Shown here: positions 1 to 8,826 of the stretch, piece after piece | How the letters are laid out: each line of letters starts with the position of its first letter | Position numbering within the stretch: position 1 is the stretch's first letter | Assembly (NCBI RefSeq): GCF_038433465.1 | Contig: NZ_JAESVF010000001.1 | Coordinates: 372,001 to 436,000 of the forward strand | Length of the DNA: 64,000 nt | Direction of reading: 5' to 3' | Origin: Galbibacter sp038433465 | Lineage (GTDB): Bacteria; Bacteroidota; Bacteroidia; Flavobacteriales; Flavobacteriaceae | The notes under the pieces: generated by a model | What the model saw: the letters and a program-made list of their open reading frames with translations, nothing else | What the model was told of the DNA's origin: nothing | Database searches by the model: none | Program-made: the position numbers and the translations under genes

Positions 1-126
1 TCTTATTTAAAAACTGAAAAAGGAAAATACAAAGGCTACCCAAAAAGAACCTATGCAGGCGGTGCTTATACAGCTGGATTTTCAGATCATTTCCCTGTGT
101 ATTTATATCTTATTAAGAAGAAGTAG
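1..126 (+). CDS. Endonuclease/exonuclease/phosphatase-type protein, C-terminal fragment
   Basis: The reading frame is open from base 1 to the TAG at 124-126 and has no start in the window, so only the last 41 residues are visible. They include a GGAYTAGFSDHFPVYLYL-type tail. An SDH followed by a hydrophobic strand close to the C-terminus matches the last catalytic motif (the SDH His) of the Mg-dependent endonuclease/exonuclease/phosphatase fold, and flavobacterial members end this way. Substrate cannot be told from the fragment. Family assignment rests on one motif, so it is moderate. Confidence 0.6.
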   Translation, partial: SYLKTEKGKYKGYPKRTYAGGAYTAGFSDHFPVYLYLIKKK

Positions 127-552
127 ATTTAGAGAAGTGACAGTTCAAAGAAGCAGAGGTTCAAAGAGGCAAAGTCGCTGAGTAACAAAGTTGAAACCGA
201 AGATACCATAACTCATTTTATTGTTTTCTCATATTTTGTACGACTCAACAATTAACCGATTTAACAGTTATACAAAAAATGTCTCGACTACAGCTGTCTA
301 CCAGAAAAAGACCCAATGTTGAAGTTTATTATTCCATAAAACGTCAACCTTAACTTGATTCAGATTCGCATAATAAAGGATGAGATTCCTCCTCGTGCCT
401 CGTTCGGAATGACTGTTTCTCTTGCAAAGGTTCAAAGTTGAAAACCGAAGGAATCTTTACTTTTTTCCTTATTAACTTTAAAAAACAAAAAAAGTTGAAA
501 AAGACATAATGCTACATCCTTTTCAACTTTAAATTTTCACTTACCTCTTTTG
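127..552. other. Intergenic region between convergent genes, with one REP-like repeat
   Basis: No convincing gene. It lies 3' of both neighbours. It holds one degenerate copy of the ~70-bp REP-like repeat (342-414). It also has a near-duplicate short motif (AAAGTTGAAACCGAAG at 187-202 and AAAGTTGAAAACCGAAG at 434-450). The rest is AT-rich and featureless to the eye. Confidence 0.6.
342..414 (+). repeat. ~70-bp REP-like repeat, copy 1 (degenerate)
   Basis: Begins CGTCAACCT and ends GGAATGACT, with an internal TGAGATTC. The same order of motifs occurs at 23129-23195, where the two inner palindromes (CCTGAACTCGATTCAGG and TTCTGAATCGAGTACAGAA) are better preserved. Here the sequence has drifted. 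It resembles the intergenic GTCATTC/GAATGAC palindromes widespread in flavobacteria. No associated transposase is visible. Confidence 0.55.
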
Positions 553-987
553 TTAATCAAACCAAAGCATATAAGGTATTCTTAAAAGAATAAGGAAAAG
601 TCCTAAGCCATAAAACAAAGCAATTTTTCCAAATTTTCTTTTAGAAGTTTCTTCTTTTTTGTGTTTACTCCACCCAATGGTAATAAGGGCAATGGCTATT
701 ATATTTATAAAAGGGTGTTCTACCAAAACTAACCTTAGTAGACTATCGCCCATTACGCCTCCTGTTTGCCAAGATGCAAAACGTGGAGAAACAAAATATA
801 ATACCAAACCAATTAACAGTTGAATATGTGTAAAGATTAATGCAAAAAGGCTTATTCTAAGGTCTTTTGCCATGCTAAAATCTTTATTGGTAAAATACCC
901 AGATACGGCATTAATTACAGCTATTACCAACACCAAAAGTGTTAAGTATGCCCAATATGAATGTAAAACGTTTACTGCTGAATACAT
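553..987 (-). CDS. Small four-helix membrane protein, cytochrome b-like
   Basis: 144 residues with about four hydrophobic helices (near 10-30, 45-65, 90-105 and 122-140). His residues lie in or next to the helices (H9, H54, H91, H108), a pattern compatible with haem binding. Homologues in flavobacteria are often labelled 'cytochrome B', but no classical motif proves this. It is a single gene, convergent with the fragment at the left edge and downstream of the terminator of the TonB-dependent receptor. Function unknown; membrane location is secure. Confidence 0.6.
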   Translation of the reverse strand: MYSAVNVLHSYWAYLTLLVLVIAVINAVSGYFTNKDFSMAKDLRISLFALIFTHIQLLIGLVLYFVSPRFASWQTGGVMGDSLLRLVLVEHPFINIIAIALITIGWSKHKKEETSKRKFGKIALFYGLGLFLILLRIPYMLWFD

Positions 988-1053
988 GAATGAGATTTGT
1001 TTAGTTCGTTTTCAAAAATACGCATTAATGCCGATAAATTTTCAGAAAAGGCA

Positions 1054-1080
1054 TAAAAAAACCCCGCAAGATGCGGGGCT
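1054..1080 (-). terminator. Rho-independent terminator of the TonB-dependent receptor gene
   Basis: On the minus strand, CCCCGC-ATCTT-GCGGGG is followed directly by a run of seven T. It lies 24 bases after the receptor stop codon. Confidence 0.9.
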
Positions 1081-1103
1081 TAATTTATAGAGTTAACTAC
1101 TTA

Positions 1104-3749
1104 TTAGAAGTTATATCTTACAGCAAGGTTCCATGTTAAACCATTTCCGTAGAAATAACCGTAGTTATCTTTTTGACTGATATATTCTTTATCGAATAAG
1201 TTATAAACGTTACCACGGATAGTCATGTTGTTGCTTCCGAAGTTAAAGTTATAAGTTGCACCTAAATCAATTAAAGAATAAGCATCTAATTTTTCTGGTT
1301 GGTAAGTTTCACCTTCTAAAGAACTTTGAGCTACATCTTCTACATCAACAAAACCATAAAGGTTTGCATAGTGATTCCAGTCAGCATCGATAGTTAATTT
1401 ATCCATGATGATGCCGTAAGAAGTACCTAAACCAAACGTAGTTTGTGGCGCTTGTCCAACTTTAGTTCCAGTTAAATCAACATCAAAACTATCTACATTT
1501 GTATTGTCATCATTGTTAATTACGTTAACTGGTGAAGATCCATCATATTGCCAATCTCCAATTGTAAAGTAACCTCTTAACATGAAACCAGCAGTTGGTC
1601 TATATTTACCATCGATCTCGATACCTTTGTGTAACTGACCTACGTTAGTAAATCTGTAAAGTACGTTAGCAAGATAATCTGGATCTGTAGTTTCTCCTAA
1701 GTCTCCAGTGAAAGATAAGAATCTGTTATCCCATTTAGTGTAGTAACCGTTAATGCTACCTACAAAGTTTCCTTTTTGAATTCTATATCCTGCTTCAAAT
1801 CCTAAGATTTCTTCGTTATCAACTTTAGGATCAGCTAACATTGTGTTATCATCATACGATGGGAAAATGTTATCTAAGAAAGGTTGTCTAGAGTAGTTTC
1901 CAGAGTTAAAGTAAACTGTGTGTCCTTCTGCAAATTTCCAAGCAGCACCACCTTTTAAGTTATATCCTGTTCTTTTAACAGTTTCAGATTCTTTTGGATT
2001 GTCGAAATCAAAGTTTCCTCTATCTTCTCTTTTGTAAGATTGGTTAGAAATTGCTCCTTGGAAGTAAGCACTGAACTCATCATTAGCCCATTCTACTTGT
2101 CCGAAAGCACCTTGATAATTCATGTTTTCTGAATAATCGTAATCGATTCTTTGATCTTCGTCAGCATAGTTGAATAATGCAGCCCATGGGTCTGGATTAT
2201 AAGTTTCTGTTACAACATATCCGTCAGGACGTCCACCAATAGCTTCAACACGACCGTCTAATCCTAATAAATCTGTAATTTGACGGAAGTGATCTCCTTT
2301 GTAGAAACGGAAGTCAGCTCCAACATTAAATTTCAAATTTCTCAACGTATCGTACTCATAGTTCATTACAGTACCATACCAAGCATGGTTGTTTACAGAT
2401 GCTCTTAAGATAGTACCATTGTAACCATCACTAACATTACCAGCAACACTTGGGTTGTATACATTAGTGATATAATCCCAGTCAATTTGACCGTTGTTTG
2501 CTAAATAAGCTCCACGGAAAGTATCATCTCCATTATCTACATAAGAAACTCCGTTTCCGTAGTCTCCAGTTCCACCACCTCTACCAAAAGAAGCGTAAAC
2601 TACAGTAGAGAAGTTAGATTTCTCGTTGATATCCCAGTCCCAGTTAAGATTAAGTACTGGTTTGTGGTAGTAGTTTCTTCTTAAAGAAAGGTACTCACCA
2701 TTGTTAAATCCGTAGTTGTTGTTATATTTAATACCGTATCTATCGTAAAGATCTTGGCTTTTAGAGTAGTTTTGATCGTGCCATTGTGGAGCACCAGTAA
2801 TCAAGAAGTTGAAGTTGTGGTTTCCTGCTTTCTTCCCTACAGAGAAAAAGTAGTTTTGTCCTTGTCCTTTTGTACCGTAAGCATACTTACTGTGTGCTTG
2901 CCAGTAATCTACTAAGAAAGAGAATCCCCATCCGCTATCACTTAAACCTGTGTTGTAAGAAGCAGTAGTTTTAAAGTAGCTATCGTTACCAACGATAAAT
3001 CTAGCAAAACCACCTTCTTCCATATCTGTAGTTTTTGTTACGATATTTACCGTACCCCCTACAGAAGAAATAGCTAATTTAGAAGATCCTAGACCTCTTT
3101 GTACTTGAACTCCGTTAGCGATATCAGACATACCAGCCCAGTTTGACCAGTACATTTTACCATCTTCCATACCGTTAATTGGTTGTCCGTTTAATAAGAA
3201 AGCAACGTTAGTTTGGTCGAAACCTCTCACAAACATTTGAGAATCTCCAAATCCACCAGATTGGTTAGAAACATACACTGAAGGTGTATTTTTTAAGATT
3301 TCTGGGAATTCAACGTTACCAACAGCTTTTGTTTGAATTTCTTCAACACTTACTGAAGCAACAGCGATAGGCGTTTGTCTATCTCTTGCAAGGTCAATAA
3401 GTCCAGACCCTACTACTACGACACCTTCTAATTCTTCAGCGTCTGCTTGTAAAGTAATTGTTCCGATGTTAGCAGAACCATTACTTAAGGTAAAAGGAAC
3501 TTGTTTTGCAACAAATCCGATGTAAGAAACTGTTACAGTTCCTGAGTTTTCAGATACATTTAAAGTAAAGTTACCATCAAAGTCGGTTGAAGTTCCAGAG
3601 GTAGAACCCTTCACCATTACATTAGCTCCAGGTAGTGGCCCACCTTGGCTTCCATCTACAACTTTTCCGCTAATCGTTCCTTGCGAAAAGGCAGTTGTAG
3701 TAATTAAAGCAATTACTGCTGTTAAAATCCAATTGTAAATTGTCTTCAT
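1104..3749 (-). CDS. TonB-dependent outer-membrane receptor with CarbD-like domain
   Basis: 881 residues. A signal peptide ends near residue 22 (TTAFSQ), followed by a carboxypeptidase-D-like regulatory domain (about 24-110). The plug domain follows (about 120-240, with the FVRGFDQTNVAFLLNG stretch), then a long beta-barrel rich in Asn, Tyr and Gly. The last residues (LAVRYNF) form a typical terminal barrel strand ending in Phe. It imports a substrate across the outer membrane using TonB energy. The substrate is not evident: there is no SusD partner, so it is not a SusC pair, and no sugar or siderophore genes are adjacent. It is monocistronic, with its own terminator at 1054-1080. Confidence 0.93.
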   Translation of the reverse strand: MKTIYNWILTAVIALITTTAFSQGTISGKVVDGSQGGPLPGANVMVKGSTSGTSTDFDGNFTLNVSENSGTVTVSYIGFVAKQVPFTLSNGSANIGTITLQADAEELEGVVVVGSGLIDLARDRQTPIAVASVSVEEIQTKAVGNVEFPEILKNTPSVYVSNQSGGFGDSQMFVRGFDQTNVAFLLNGQPINGMEDGKMYWSNWAGMSDIANGVQVQRGLGSSKLAISSVGGTVNIVTKTTDMEEGGFARFIVGNDSYFKTTASYNTGLSDSGWGFSFLVDYWQAHSKYAYGTKGQGQNYFFSVGKKAGNHNFNFLITGAPQWHDQNYSKSQDLYDRYGIKYNNNYGFNNGEYLSLRRNYYHKPVLNLNWDWDINEKSNFSTVVYASFGRGGGTGDYGNGVSYVDNGDDTFRGAYLANNGQIDWDYITNVYNPSVAGNVSDGYNGTILRASVNNHAWYGTVMNYEYDTLRNLKFNVGADFRFYKGDHFRQITDLLGLDGRVEAIGGRPDGYVVTETYNPDPWAALFNYADEDQRIDYDYSENMNYQGAFGQVEWANDEFSAYFQGAISNQSYKREDRGNFDFDNPKESETVKRTGYNLKGGAAWKFAEGHTVYFNSGNYSRQPFLDNIFPSYDDNTMLADPKVDNEEILGFEAGYRIQKGNFVGSINGYYTKWDNRFLSFTGDLGETTDPDYLANVLYRFTNVGQLHKGIEIDGKYRPTAGFMLRGYFTIGDWQYDGSSPVNVINNDDNTNVDSFDVDLTGTKVGQAPQTTFGLGTSYGIIMDKLTIDADWNHYANLYGFVDVEDVAQSSLEGETYQPEKLDAYSLIDLGATYNFNFGSNNMTIRGNVYNLFDKEYISQKDNYGYFYGNGLTWNLAVRYNF

Positions 3750-3837
3750 TTGTTGTTTGATTTAATTTAACGTGGCAAAAGTCTTATATAAAACAGACTC
3801 TAACATTAAGGCAATGTTAAATAATTTAACACTGAGA

Positions 3838-3845
3838 CAAAAGTA
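3838..3845 (-). promoter_or_regulatory. Candidate -7 box of the TonB-dependent receptor promoter
   Basis: TACTTTTG on the minus strand fits the Bacteroidota -7 consensus TAnnTTTG, about 90 bases upstream of the receptor ATG. No clear -33 TTG lies at the expected distance, so the call is weak. Confidence 0.3.
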
Positions 3846-3850
3846 AACAA

Positions 3851-3895
3851 AAAACGTAACATATTAATCTTGTATAGATTACAATGTTACGTTTT
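3851..3895 (-). terminator. Terminator of the pgi operon
   Basis: A 12-bp perfect inverted repeat (AAAACGTAACAT / ATGTTACGTTTT) encloses a second stem (TAATCT / AGATTA) around a 5-base loop. On the minus strand it is followed by TTTTTTGTTT. It lies 20 bases beyond the pgi stop codon, which suits it as the end of the four-gene operon. Confidence 0.85.
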
Positions 3896-3914
3896 GAGAT
3901 TTTAACAAAAAATG

Positions 3915-5555
3915 TTAATTATTTTTATAATATCTTAAAAGATTTAACGTCGAACTATCGTGATTACTAATCTTTTCGGAATTTATATCGGTAAGTATCG
4001 TTGATGCTAGTTGTTTCCCTAGTTCCACTCCCCATTGATCATAACTAAAAATATTCCATATAACACCTTGTACGAATATTTTATGCTCGTACATGGCTAT
4101 AATTTCACCTAAAGCCTGTGGTGTTAATTTATCGATAAGAATGGAGTTTGTAGGTTTATTTCCTGCAAAAAGTTTGAATGGCAACAAGGATTGTATCTCC
4201 TCTTCAGACATATTTTTGGCTTCCAACTCTGCTCTTACTTCTGTTTCGGTTTTACCGTTTAAAAGCGCTTCTGTTTGTGCAAAATAATTGGCCATCAATT
4301 TATCATGATGATCTTTATCTCCGTGAAGCGATTCTATAAATCCGATAAAGTCTGTTGGAATTAATTTTGTTCCTTGATGAATTAATTGAAAAAAGGCATG
4401 TTGCGAGTTCGTTCCTGGTTCTCCCCAAATAATAGTTCCTGTTTGGTAGTTAACTGCATTTCCTGCACGGTCTATACTCTTCCCGTTGCTTTCCATTGTT
4501 CCTTGCTGCAAATAAGCTGCTAACCTATGTAAATATTGAGAATACGGGATTAAAGCTTCACTTTCAGCACCAAAAAAGTTATTGTACCACACACTTAGCA
4601 AAGCTAAAATTACAGGAATGTTTCGATCAAAAGGTGTTTCTTTAAAATGAGCGTCCATTGCTTGTGCTCCTGCAAGTAACTTGTCGAAATTATCAAACCC
4701 TACCGACAAAGCAATAGACAAACCTACTGCGCTCCAAAGTGAAAAACGTCCTCCAACCCAATCTTTCATCGGGAAAACATTTTCAGAATCGATTCCGAAC
4801 TCAGCTATTTTTTCAAGATTTGTTGAAACCGCAACAAAGTGCGCCGCCACATCTTTTTGTGTAGCCGATTCTAAAAACCACTTTTTAATAGTAGTTGCAT
4901 TACTCAAAGTTTCTTGCGTAGTAAATGTTTTTGAAACAATTACAAACAACGTAGTTTCTGGATCTAACTTTTTGATAGTTTCGTGTACATGGTCGCCATC
5001 TACATTACTAACAAAATGTACATTTAAATGATTTTGATAATACGCAAGTGCTTCGGTAACCATTGCAGGCCCTAAATCGGAACCTCCAATACCAATATTT
5101 ACCACATCGGTAAAAGCTTTACCAGTATATCCCTTTTTCTCTCCTGAAATTATCTTTTCAGTAAAGTTTTTTATTTGCTGTTTAACCGCATAAACTTCAG
5201 GCACAACATTTTCACCATCCACCAAAATGGTCTCATTTTCTTTGGCTCTTAATGCTGTATGAAGTACCGCTCTTCCTTCGGTTTGATTTATTAAATCTCC
5301 AGAAAAACACTTATCAATAGCTTCTTGTAGTTTTACTTCTTTGGCTAAATCTAACAACAAACTTAGTGTTGTATCGTCAATTCTGTTTTTTGAAAAATCT
5401 ACATAAAAATCATTCCATTTTAATGTAAATTTTTCTGCTCTTGCTGGGTCTTCCTTAAAAAGACTTTTTATACTTGTATTATGAAATTCTTTGTAGTGTT
5501 GTTCTAACTTTTTCCAAGCTTGTGTATTAGTTGGATTTATGGTCGCTAAAGGCAT
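3915..5555 (-). CDS. pgi: Glucose-6-phosphate isomerase
   Basis: 546 residues, normal length for the long bacterial enzyme. It interconverts glucose-6-phosphate and fructose-6-phosphate in the cytoplasm (glycolysis/gluconeogenesis). The sugar-phosphate loop GIGGSDLG is at 155-162, signature 1 DWVGGRFSLWSAVG at about 265-278, catalytic Glu in MESNGKSID (E355), and signature 2 near 496-513. The start codon lies inside the end of the upstream M23 gene (29-base overlap). The early INPTNTQAW segment is typical of the family, so the start is trusted and translation is probably coupled. Last gene of a minus-strand operon. Confidence 0.97.
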   Translation of the reverse strand: MPLATINPTNTQAWKKLEQHYKEFHNTSIKSLFKEDPARAEKFTLKWNDFYVDFSKNRIDDTTLSLLLDLAKEVKLQEAIDKCFSGDLINQTEGRAVLHTALRAKENETILVDGENVVPEVYAVKQQIKNFTEKIISGEKKGYTGKAFTDVVNIGIGGSDLGPAMVTEALAYYQNHLNVHFVSNVDGDHVHETIKKLDPETTLFVIVSKTFTTQETLSNATTIKKWFLESATQKDVAAHFVAVSTNLEKIAEFGIDSENVFPMKDWVGGRFSLWSAVGLSIALSVGFDNFDKLLAGAQAMDAHFKETPFDRNIPVILALLSVWYNNFFGAESEALIPYSQYLHRLAAYLQQGTMESNGKSIDRAGNAVNYQTGTIIWGEPGTNSQHAFFQLIHQGTKLIPTDFIGFIESLHGDKDHHDKLMANYFAQTEALLNGKTETEVRAELEAKNMSEEEIQSLLPFKLFAGNKPTNSILIDKLTPQALGEIIAMYEHKIFVQGVIWNIFSYDQWGVELGKQLASTILTDINSEKISNHDSSTLNLLRYYKNN

Positions 5556-6849
5556 TTTCTTGGTTTAATTCGGTTATATATTCTTCTTCATTCATAGTTT
5601 CTTCCGTAGGAAAAGCCATTGCATCTAACTGAGATTTATATGGCTGGATGTACGCTAAATAATCAGATTTTAGCGAATCGGCAATAGGCTCCGACTTAGG
5701 TAAATCTTGCTTAAACGGATCTACTTGTTGTCCGTTTTTCCAGAAGCGGTAACAAACATGCGGCCCACTTGTATTCCCTGTCATTCCAACCCATCCAATT
5801 ACATCTCCTTGTCTTACATAATCGCCTACTTTTACTTTTCGTTTGCTCATGTGCAGGTATTGTGTAGAGTAGGTCCCGTTATGCTTTACTTTTACATAAT
5901 TTCCGTTTCCTCCTCTTCTAGCAGATTCTACGACTGTACCATTGGCAGTCGATAAAATTGGTGTTCCAACAGGCGCTGCAAAATCGGTTCCTCGGTGTGG
6001 CCTTACTTTGTTTCCGTAGTAAGCAATACGTCTGTTTAGGTTAAATCTTGAAGAAATTCTACTGAATTGAACTGGTGCTTTCAAGAAAGCTCTTCTTAAA
6101 TTTTTAGCATTTTCATCGTAATAATCAACAATGTTTTTGGTCGAATCGGCTTCAAAACGGAACGAATATACAGGTTCTCCTTTGTGTTCAAAAAAGGCGG
6201 CTTTTACCTTATCGACACCTGCATAAATTGTATCGTCTATATATTTTTCAGTATAAATAACTTTAAAGCGATCTCCTTTTTGTATTCTGAAGAAATCGAT
6301 TGTCCATGCATAAACATCCGACATCTTATAAGCTACAATCGGACTTATATCTTGATCTTGCAATGTTTGATACAAAGATCCATTGATAACACCTGCCGCT
6401 TGCTTTTCAACAATTCTCACCTTTTTCTTCCCCTTTTTCACCTTAGTAGAATCGGCAAAATCTACCACCACATAGTCAATACTATTAGGTTGATAAATAA
6501 AACATTTTGGAATTTGTAAGGAATCTTCTTGAGTGCAAAGTAGGGTGTAAGGTTTTCCTACTTGAAGGCTCGCTATGTTAAACGAATCTTTAACGCCCTC
6601 CACAATATTGTAAATTTCTGGATAACCAATATGGTTGCGTTGTAGTATTTCTCCGAAGCTATCCCCTGCCTTAATAGTGTCTCTTACCACCAAATACTCG
6701 TTAAGGTTGTAGCCAAATTCTTTGACTTCTACAGGTTTAAGTCCTGCAGCTTTTACGGTACTTGCTTCTTCTACATTTTTCTTTTCTTCTTTGCACGATA
6801 CAACGGCCATCATTGCCATGAGTAAAAGTGCTACTACATTTTTTGGCAT
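5527..6849 (-). CDS. M23-family peptidoglycan DD-metallopeptidase, lipoprotein
   Basis: 440 residues. It starts with a lipoprotein signal whose lipobox (AVVSC) puts the lipid-bearing Cys at 19, so it is membrane-anchored and faces the periplasm. The N-terminal half is an OapA/LysM-like region. The LytM/M23 fold spans about 260-385, with HRGTD (H285, D289) and a central YLHMS His. The usual third motif HxH reads HVC (364-366), so the normal third zinc ligand is Cys. It probably cuts or binds peptidoglycan cross-bridges. It sits between the dioxygenase gene (4 bases upstream) and pgi, which it overlaps. Confidence 0.88.
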   Translation of the reverse strand: MPKNVVALLLMAMMAVVSCKEEKKNVEEASTVKAAGLKPVEVKEFGYNLNEYLVVRDTIKAGDSFGEILQRNHIGYPEIYNIVEGVKDSFNIASLQVGKPYTLLCTQEDSLQIPKCFIYQPNSIDYVVVDFADSTKVKKGKKKVRIVEKQAAGVINGSLYQTLQDQDISPIVAYKMSDVYAWTIDFFRIQKGDRFKVIYTEKYIDDTIYAGVDKVKAAFFEHKGEPVYSFRFEADSTKNIVDYYDENAKNLRRAFLKAPVQFSRISSRFNLNRRIAYYGNKVRPHRGTDFAAPVGTPILSTANGTVVESARRGGNGNYVKVKHNGTYSTQYLHMSKRKVKVGDYVRQGDVIGWVGMTGNTSGPHVCYRFWKNGQQVDPFKQDLPKSEPIADSLKSDYLAYIQPYKSQLDAMAFPTEETMNEEEYITELNQENAFSDHKSN

Positions 6850-6853
6850 TTAT

Positions 6854-7822
6854 TTAATTTGTTTGAGGGTTTAACATATGCTCCACCCACTGTTTTCCCC
6901 AGTCGGCTTTCTCTACATTGCTCCAAAGTTCCGGAAAAAAGATGATTTTCTGAAAACTTGGCGGCAAATATTCTTTCCAATTGGTGCCTCCAGTGGCGTC
7001 TAAGGTTTTATCTTCTCTGCTTAAATGCTTGTAAGCTGCCCCCATATGCATAAGGTTCCAATTTACATTTGCATTTACATCTAACTCCCTCATAGCGTTG
7101 ATTAACAACTCATTACTCTTTACCTCTTCTGGCAAATGTAAGTATTTTTCGTAAATAGTAACACCTTTTACCTCATTTGCAATACGCATAAATCTAGGTG
7201 TATAACGATATTCGAACTGTTTTAGTGTGAGGGTTTTCTCATTTGTTTTACTGTCAACAGCACCTCGCTTCCAATAAATGTTTTCGTATAAATCTTCTAA
7301 AGTGCTATTTTCTGAATGCTGATATGCTACGGATGAATGCAATAAATTTTGCAACGGAGTTGAATAAATCTCAATCATTCGGAATTGCGCCGACTGAAAA
7401 CCACTTGCTGGCAAAAGCGCCATACGGTATTTTAAAAACTGAGAGCGATCCATACCGTTAATCATTACATTAAAAGAATTGATTAATATTTTGTAATAAT
7501 TATTAATGCGTTCAATTTTAGTAACAAGAAATTTAGGATCTTGAAGTTTATGATCGATGATTTGCTTTTGCTCGTGAATAATGAGCTTAAAATACAACTC
7601 GGTTATTTGATGATACATGATGAAAATCTCCTCGTCTGGAAAATGTGTACGAGGCATTTGCAAGCTCAACAAGGTATCTAAATGGATATAATCCCAATAA
7701 GTAAGGTATTTTTCGTAAAGTAAACCGTCGAGGTAGGCGCTAAGGTCTTGGCCTGAATTTTTGTATTTTTCTTCAAGAGAAGCTAACTGTGCTTCGATTT
7801 TGGGGTTGATTCCTGTCGCCAT
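6854..7822 (-). CDS. kynA: Tryptophan 2,3-dioxygenase family protein
   Basis: 322 residues of the haem-dependent dioxygenase fold that opens the indole ring of tryptophan to N-formylkynurenine. The N-terminal YLHLDTLL-like stretch reads YIHLDTLLSLQ, followed by the HQITELYFKLIIHEQ substrate/haem-pocket helix. Near the C-terminus are NLMHMGAAYKHL and DATGGTNW, matching the His-containing helix and the GTGGS loop of the family. Its ATG shares one base with the stop of the DUF3108 gene (TAATG), so the two are coupled. Other kynurenine-pathway genes are not in the window. Confidence 0.85.
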   Translation of the reverse strand: MATGINPKIEAQLASLEEKYKNSGQDLSAYLDGLLYEKYLTYWDYIHLDTLLSLQMPRTHFPDEEIFIMYHQITELYFKLIIHEQKQIIDHKLQDPKFLVTKIERINNYYKILINSFNVMINGMDRSQFLKYRMALLPASGFQSAQFRMIEIYSTPLQNLLHSSVAYQHSENSTLEDLYENIYWKRGAVDSKTNEKTLTLKQFEYRYTPRFMRIANEVKGVTIYEKYLHLPEEVKSNELLINAMRELDVNANVNWNLMHMGAAYKHLSREDKTLDATGGTNWKEYLPPSFQKIIFFPELWSNVEKADWGKQWVEHMLNPQTN

Positions 7823-8610
7823 TAATCCATTTGAATTTTAAACTGATGTTTTAAGCCTTTGTAAGCATCTAAATCGGCTTTAATAGAACCCACCAAAATA
7901 TCGGCTTTTACTCGCATCGGCATTTTATTATCGTCGTCGGACACCCAAAGTGTCAAACTTTCTTCTTCTTTAAATATACGCCCAGATTGCACATACGGAC
8001 GAAACTTTAAACATCTTACCTTTCCAAATTTAGTACTGAGGGTTTCTTTTCCTAAAAATTTCAGCTTAAATTTAAATATTCCGTCATCATCAAAAAGCAT
8101 ATCCGACACAAACTCATCACCCTCAGAGAGTTTAGTTCTATCAATATTATTTCGTAAATAGTAAAACGCCGAGATTAAATCTTGCACGCTATTATTTATA
8201 TCGAATTTTTTTTGCGTGTCGTGCTTATGGTCTAGTAAGGTTGCTTTTTTGGCACTGTAATCAAAATTTATTTCTAAATCTTTGGTATGCCCACCTTCAT
8301 CTATTTTTCTGATGAATTTATAAGGTTGCCCCGTTTTTTTATCAAAATAACTCTCGTAATTATCATCTACTTTAAAAAACAAACTTGCAAAACCTGTTGT
8401 CTCTCCGTGTCCCACTACATGAAAAACACTTTTCCCATTTAAATTTTCATCCTTCACTTCTAAAGTAGCATAACTTGCGTTAAAAATTCCGTAATGAATT
8501 CTGAATTTAAACCACTCGCCCGCTTGGTAAGAATTATCTACAGTGGCATTGTTCTGATTTACAAAGGCTGAAAGCCAGAATATAGTTATTGCTAAAATAA
8601 TCTTCTTCAT
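7822..8610 (-). CDS. DUF3108 domain-containing exported protein
   Basis: 262 residues with a signal peptide (about 1-18, hydrophobic core ILAITIFWLSAF). The rest is a beta-rich domain with alternating charged and hydrophobic strands, including VSDDDNKMPMRVKAD near the C-terminus, which is characteristic of DUF3108. These proteins are periplasmic or outer-membrane associated and of unknown biochemical role. First gene of the operon DUF3108-kynA-M23-pgi. Confidence 0.8.
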   Translation of the reverse strand: MKKIILAITIFWLSAFVNQNNATVDNSYQAGEWFKFRIHYGIFNASYATLEVKDENLNGKSVFHVVGHGETTGFASLFFKVDDNYESYFDKKTGQPYKFIRKIDEGGHTKDLEINFDYSAKKATLLDHKHDTQKKFDINNSVQDLISAFYYLRNNIDRTKLSEGDEFVSDMLFDDDGIFKFKLKFLGKETLSTKFGKVRCLKFRPYVQSGRIFKEEESLTLWVSDDDNKMPMRVKADILVGSIKADLDAYKGLKHQFKIQMD

Positions 8611-8722
8611 AATCTGGGTAATTATTGTAAAAATAATAAAATCAATTACATTACAATTTTAATTATGATTATTATTAACATTTGGCGGCCATATTCTTTT
8701 AAGTAGAAAAGGGTATAAATGC

Positions 8723-8750
8723 AAAAAACTCGACCGAAGCCGAGTTTTTT
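8723..8750 (-). terminator. Strong rho-independent terminator with UUCG tetraloop
   Basis: Read on the minus strand: ACTCGGC-TTCG-GTCGAGT followed by six T. The cUUCGg tetraloop is an unusually stable cap. It ends a transcript about 100 bases after the promoter at 8827-8856 and 113 bases before the DUF3108 start codon. It could be the end of a small RNA or an attenuator in the operon leader. Confidence 0.85.
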
Positions 8751-8823
8751 TCATTAACCAACCAAAACTTTAAATTATGAAAACTTTACTTAAAGTCTGC
8801 AAAGGGCACCACCCCTTTTGCGA
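8723..8823 (-). ncRNA. Candidate structured small RNA or operon leader, about 100 nt
   Basis: A consensus promoter (TTG at 8854-8856, 19-base spacer, TAACTTTG at 8827-8834) points into this stretch and a UUCG-capped terminator ends it. Between them are two further hairpins: 8799-8821 (GCAAAAGGG / CCCTTTGC, hexaloop) and 8783-8796 (ACTTT-AAGT-AAAGT). A tiny GTG-initiated peptide could be read inside but is not persuasive. I infer either a free sRNA or a regulated 5' leader of the DUF3108-kynA-M23-pgi operon. I do not recognise it as a known RNA family. Confidence 0.5.
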
Positions 8824-8826
8824 GAG

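Noticed and set aside
5707..5955. 82-residue plus-strand frame opposite the M23 gene
   Set aside because: Shadow of a gene with clear M23 motifs.
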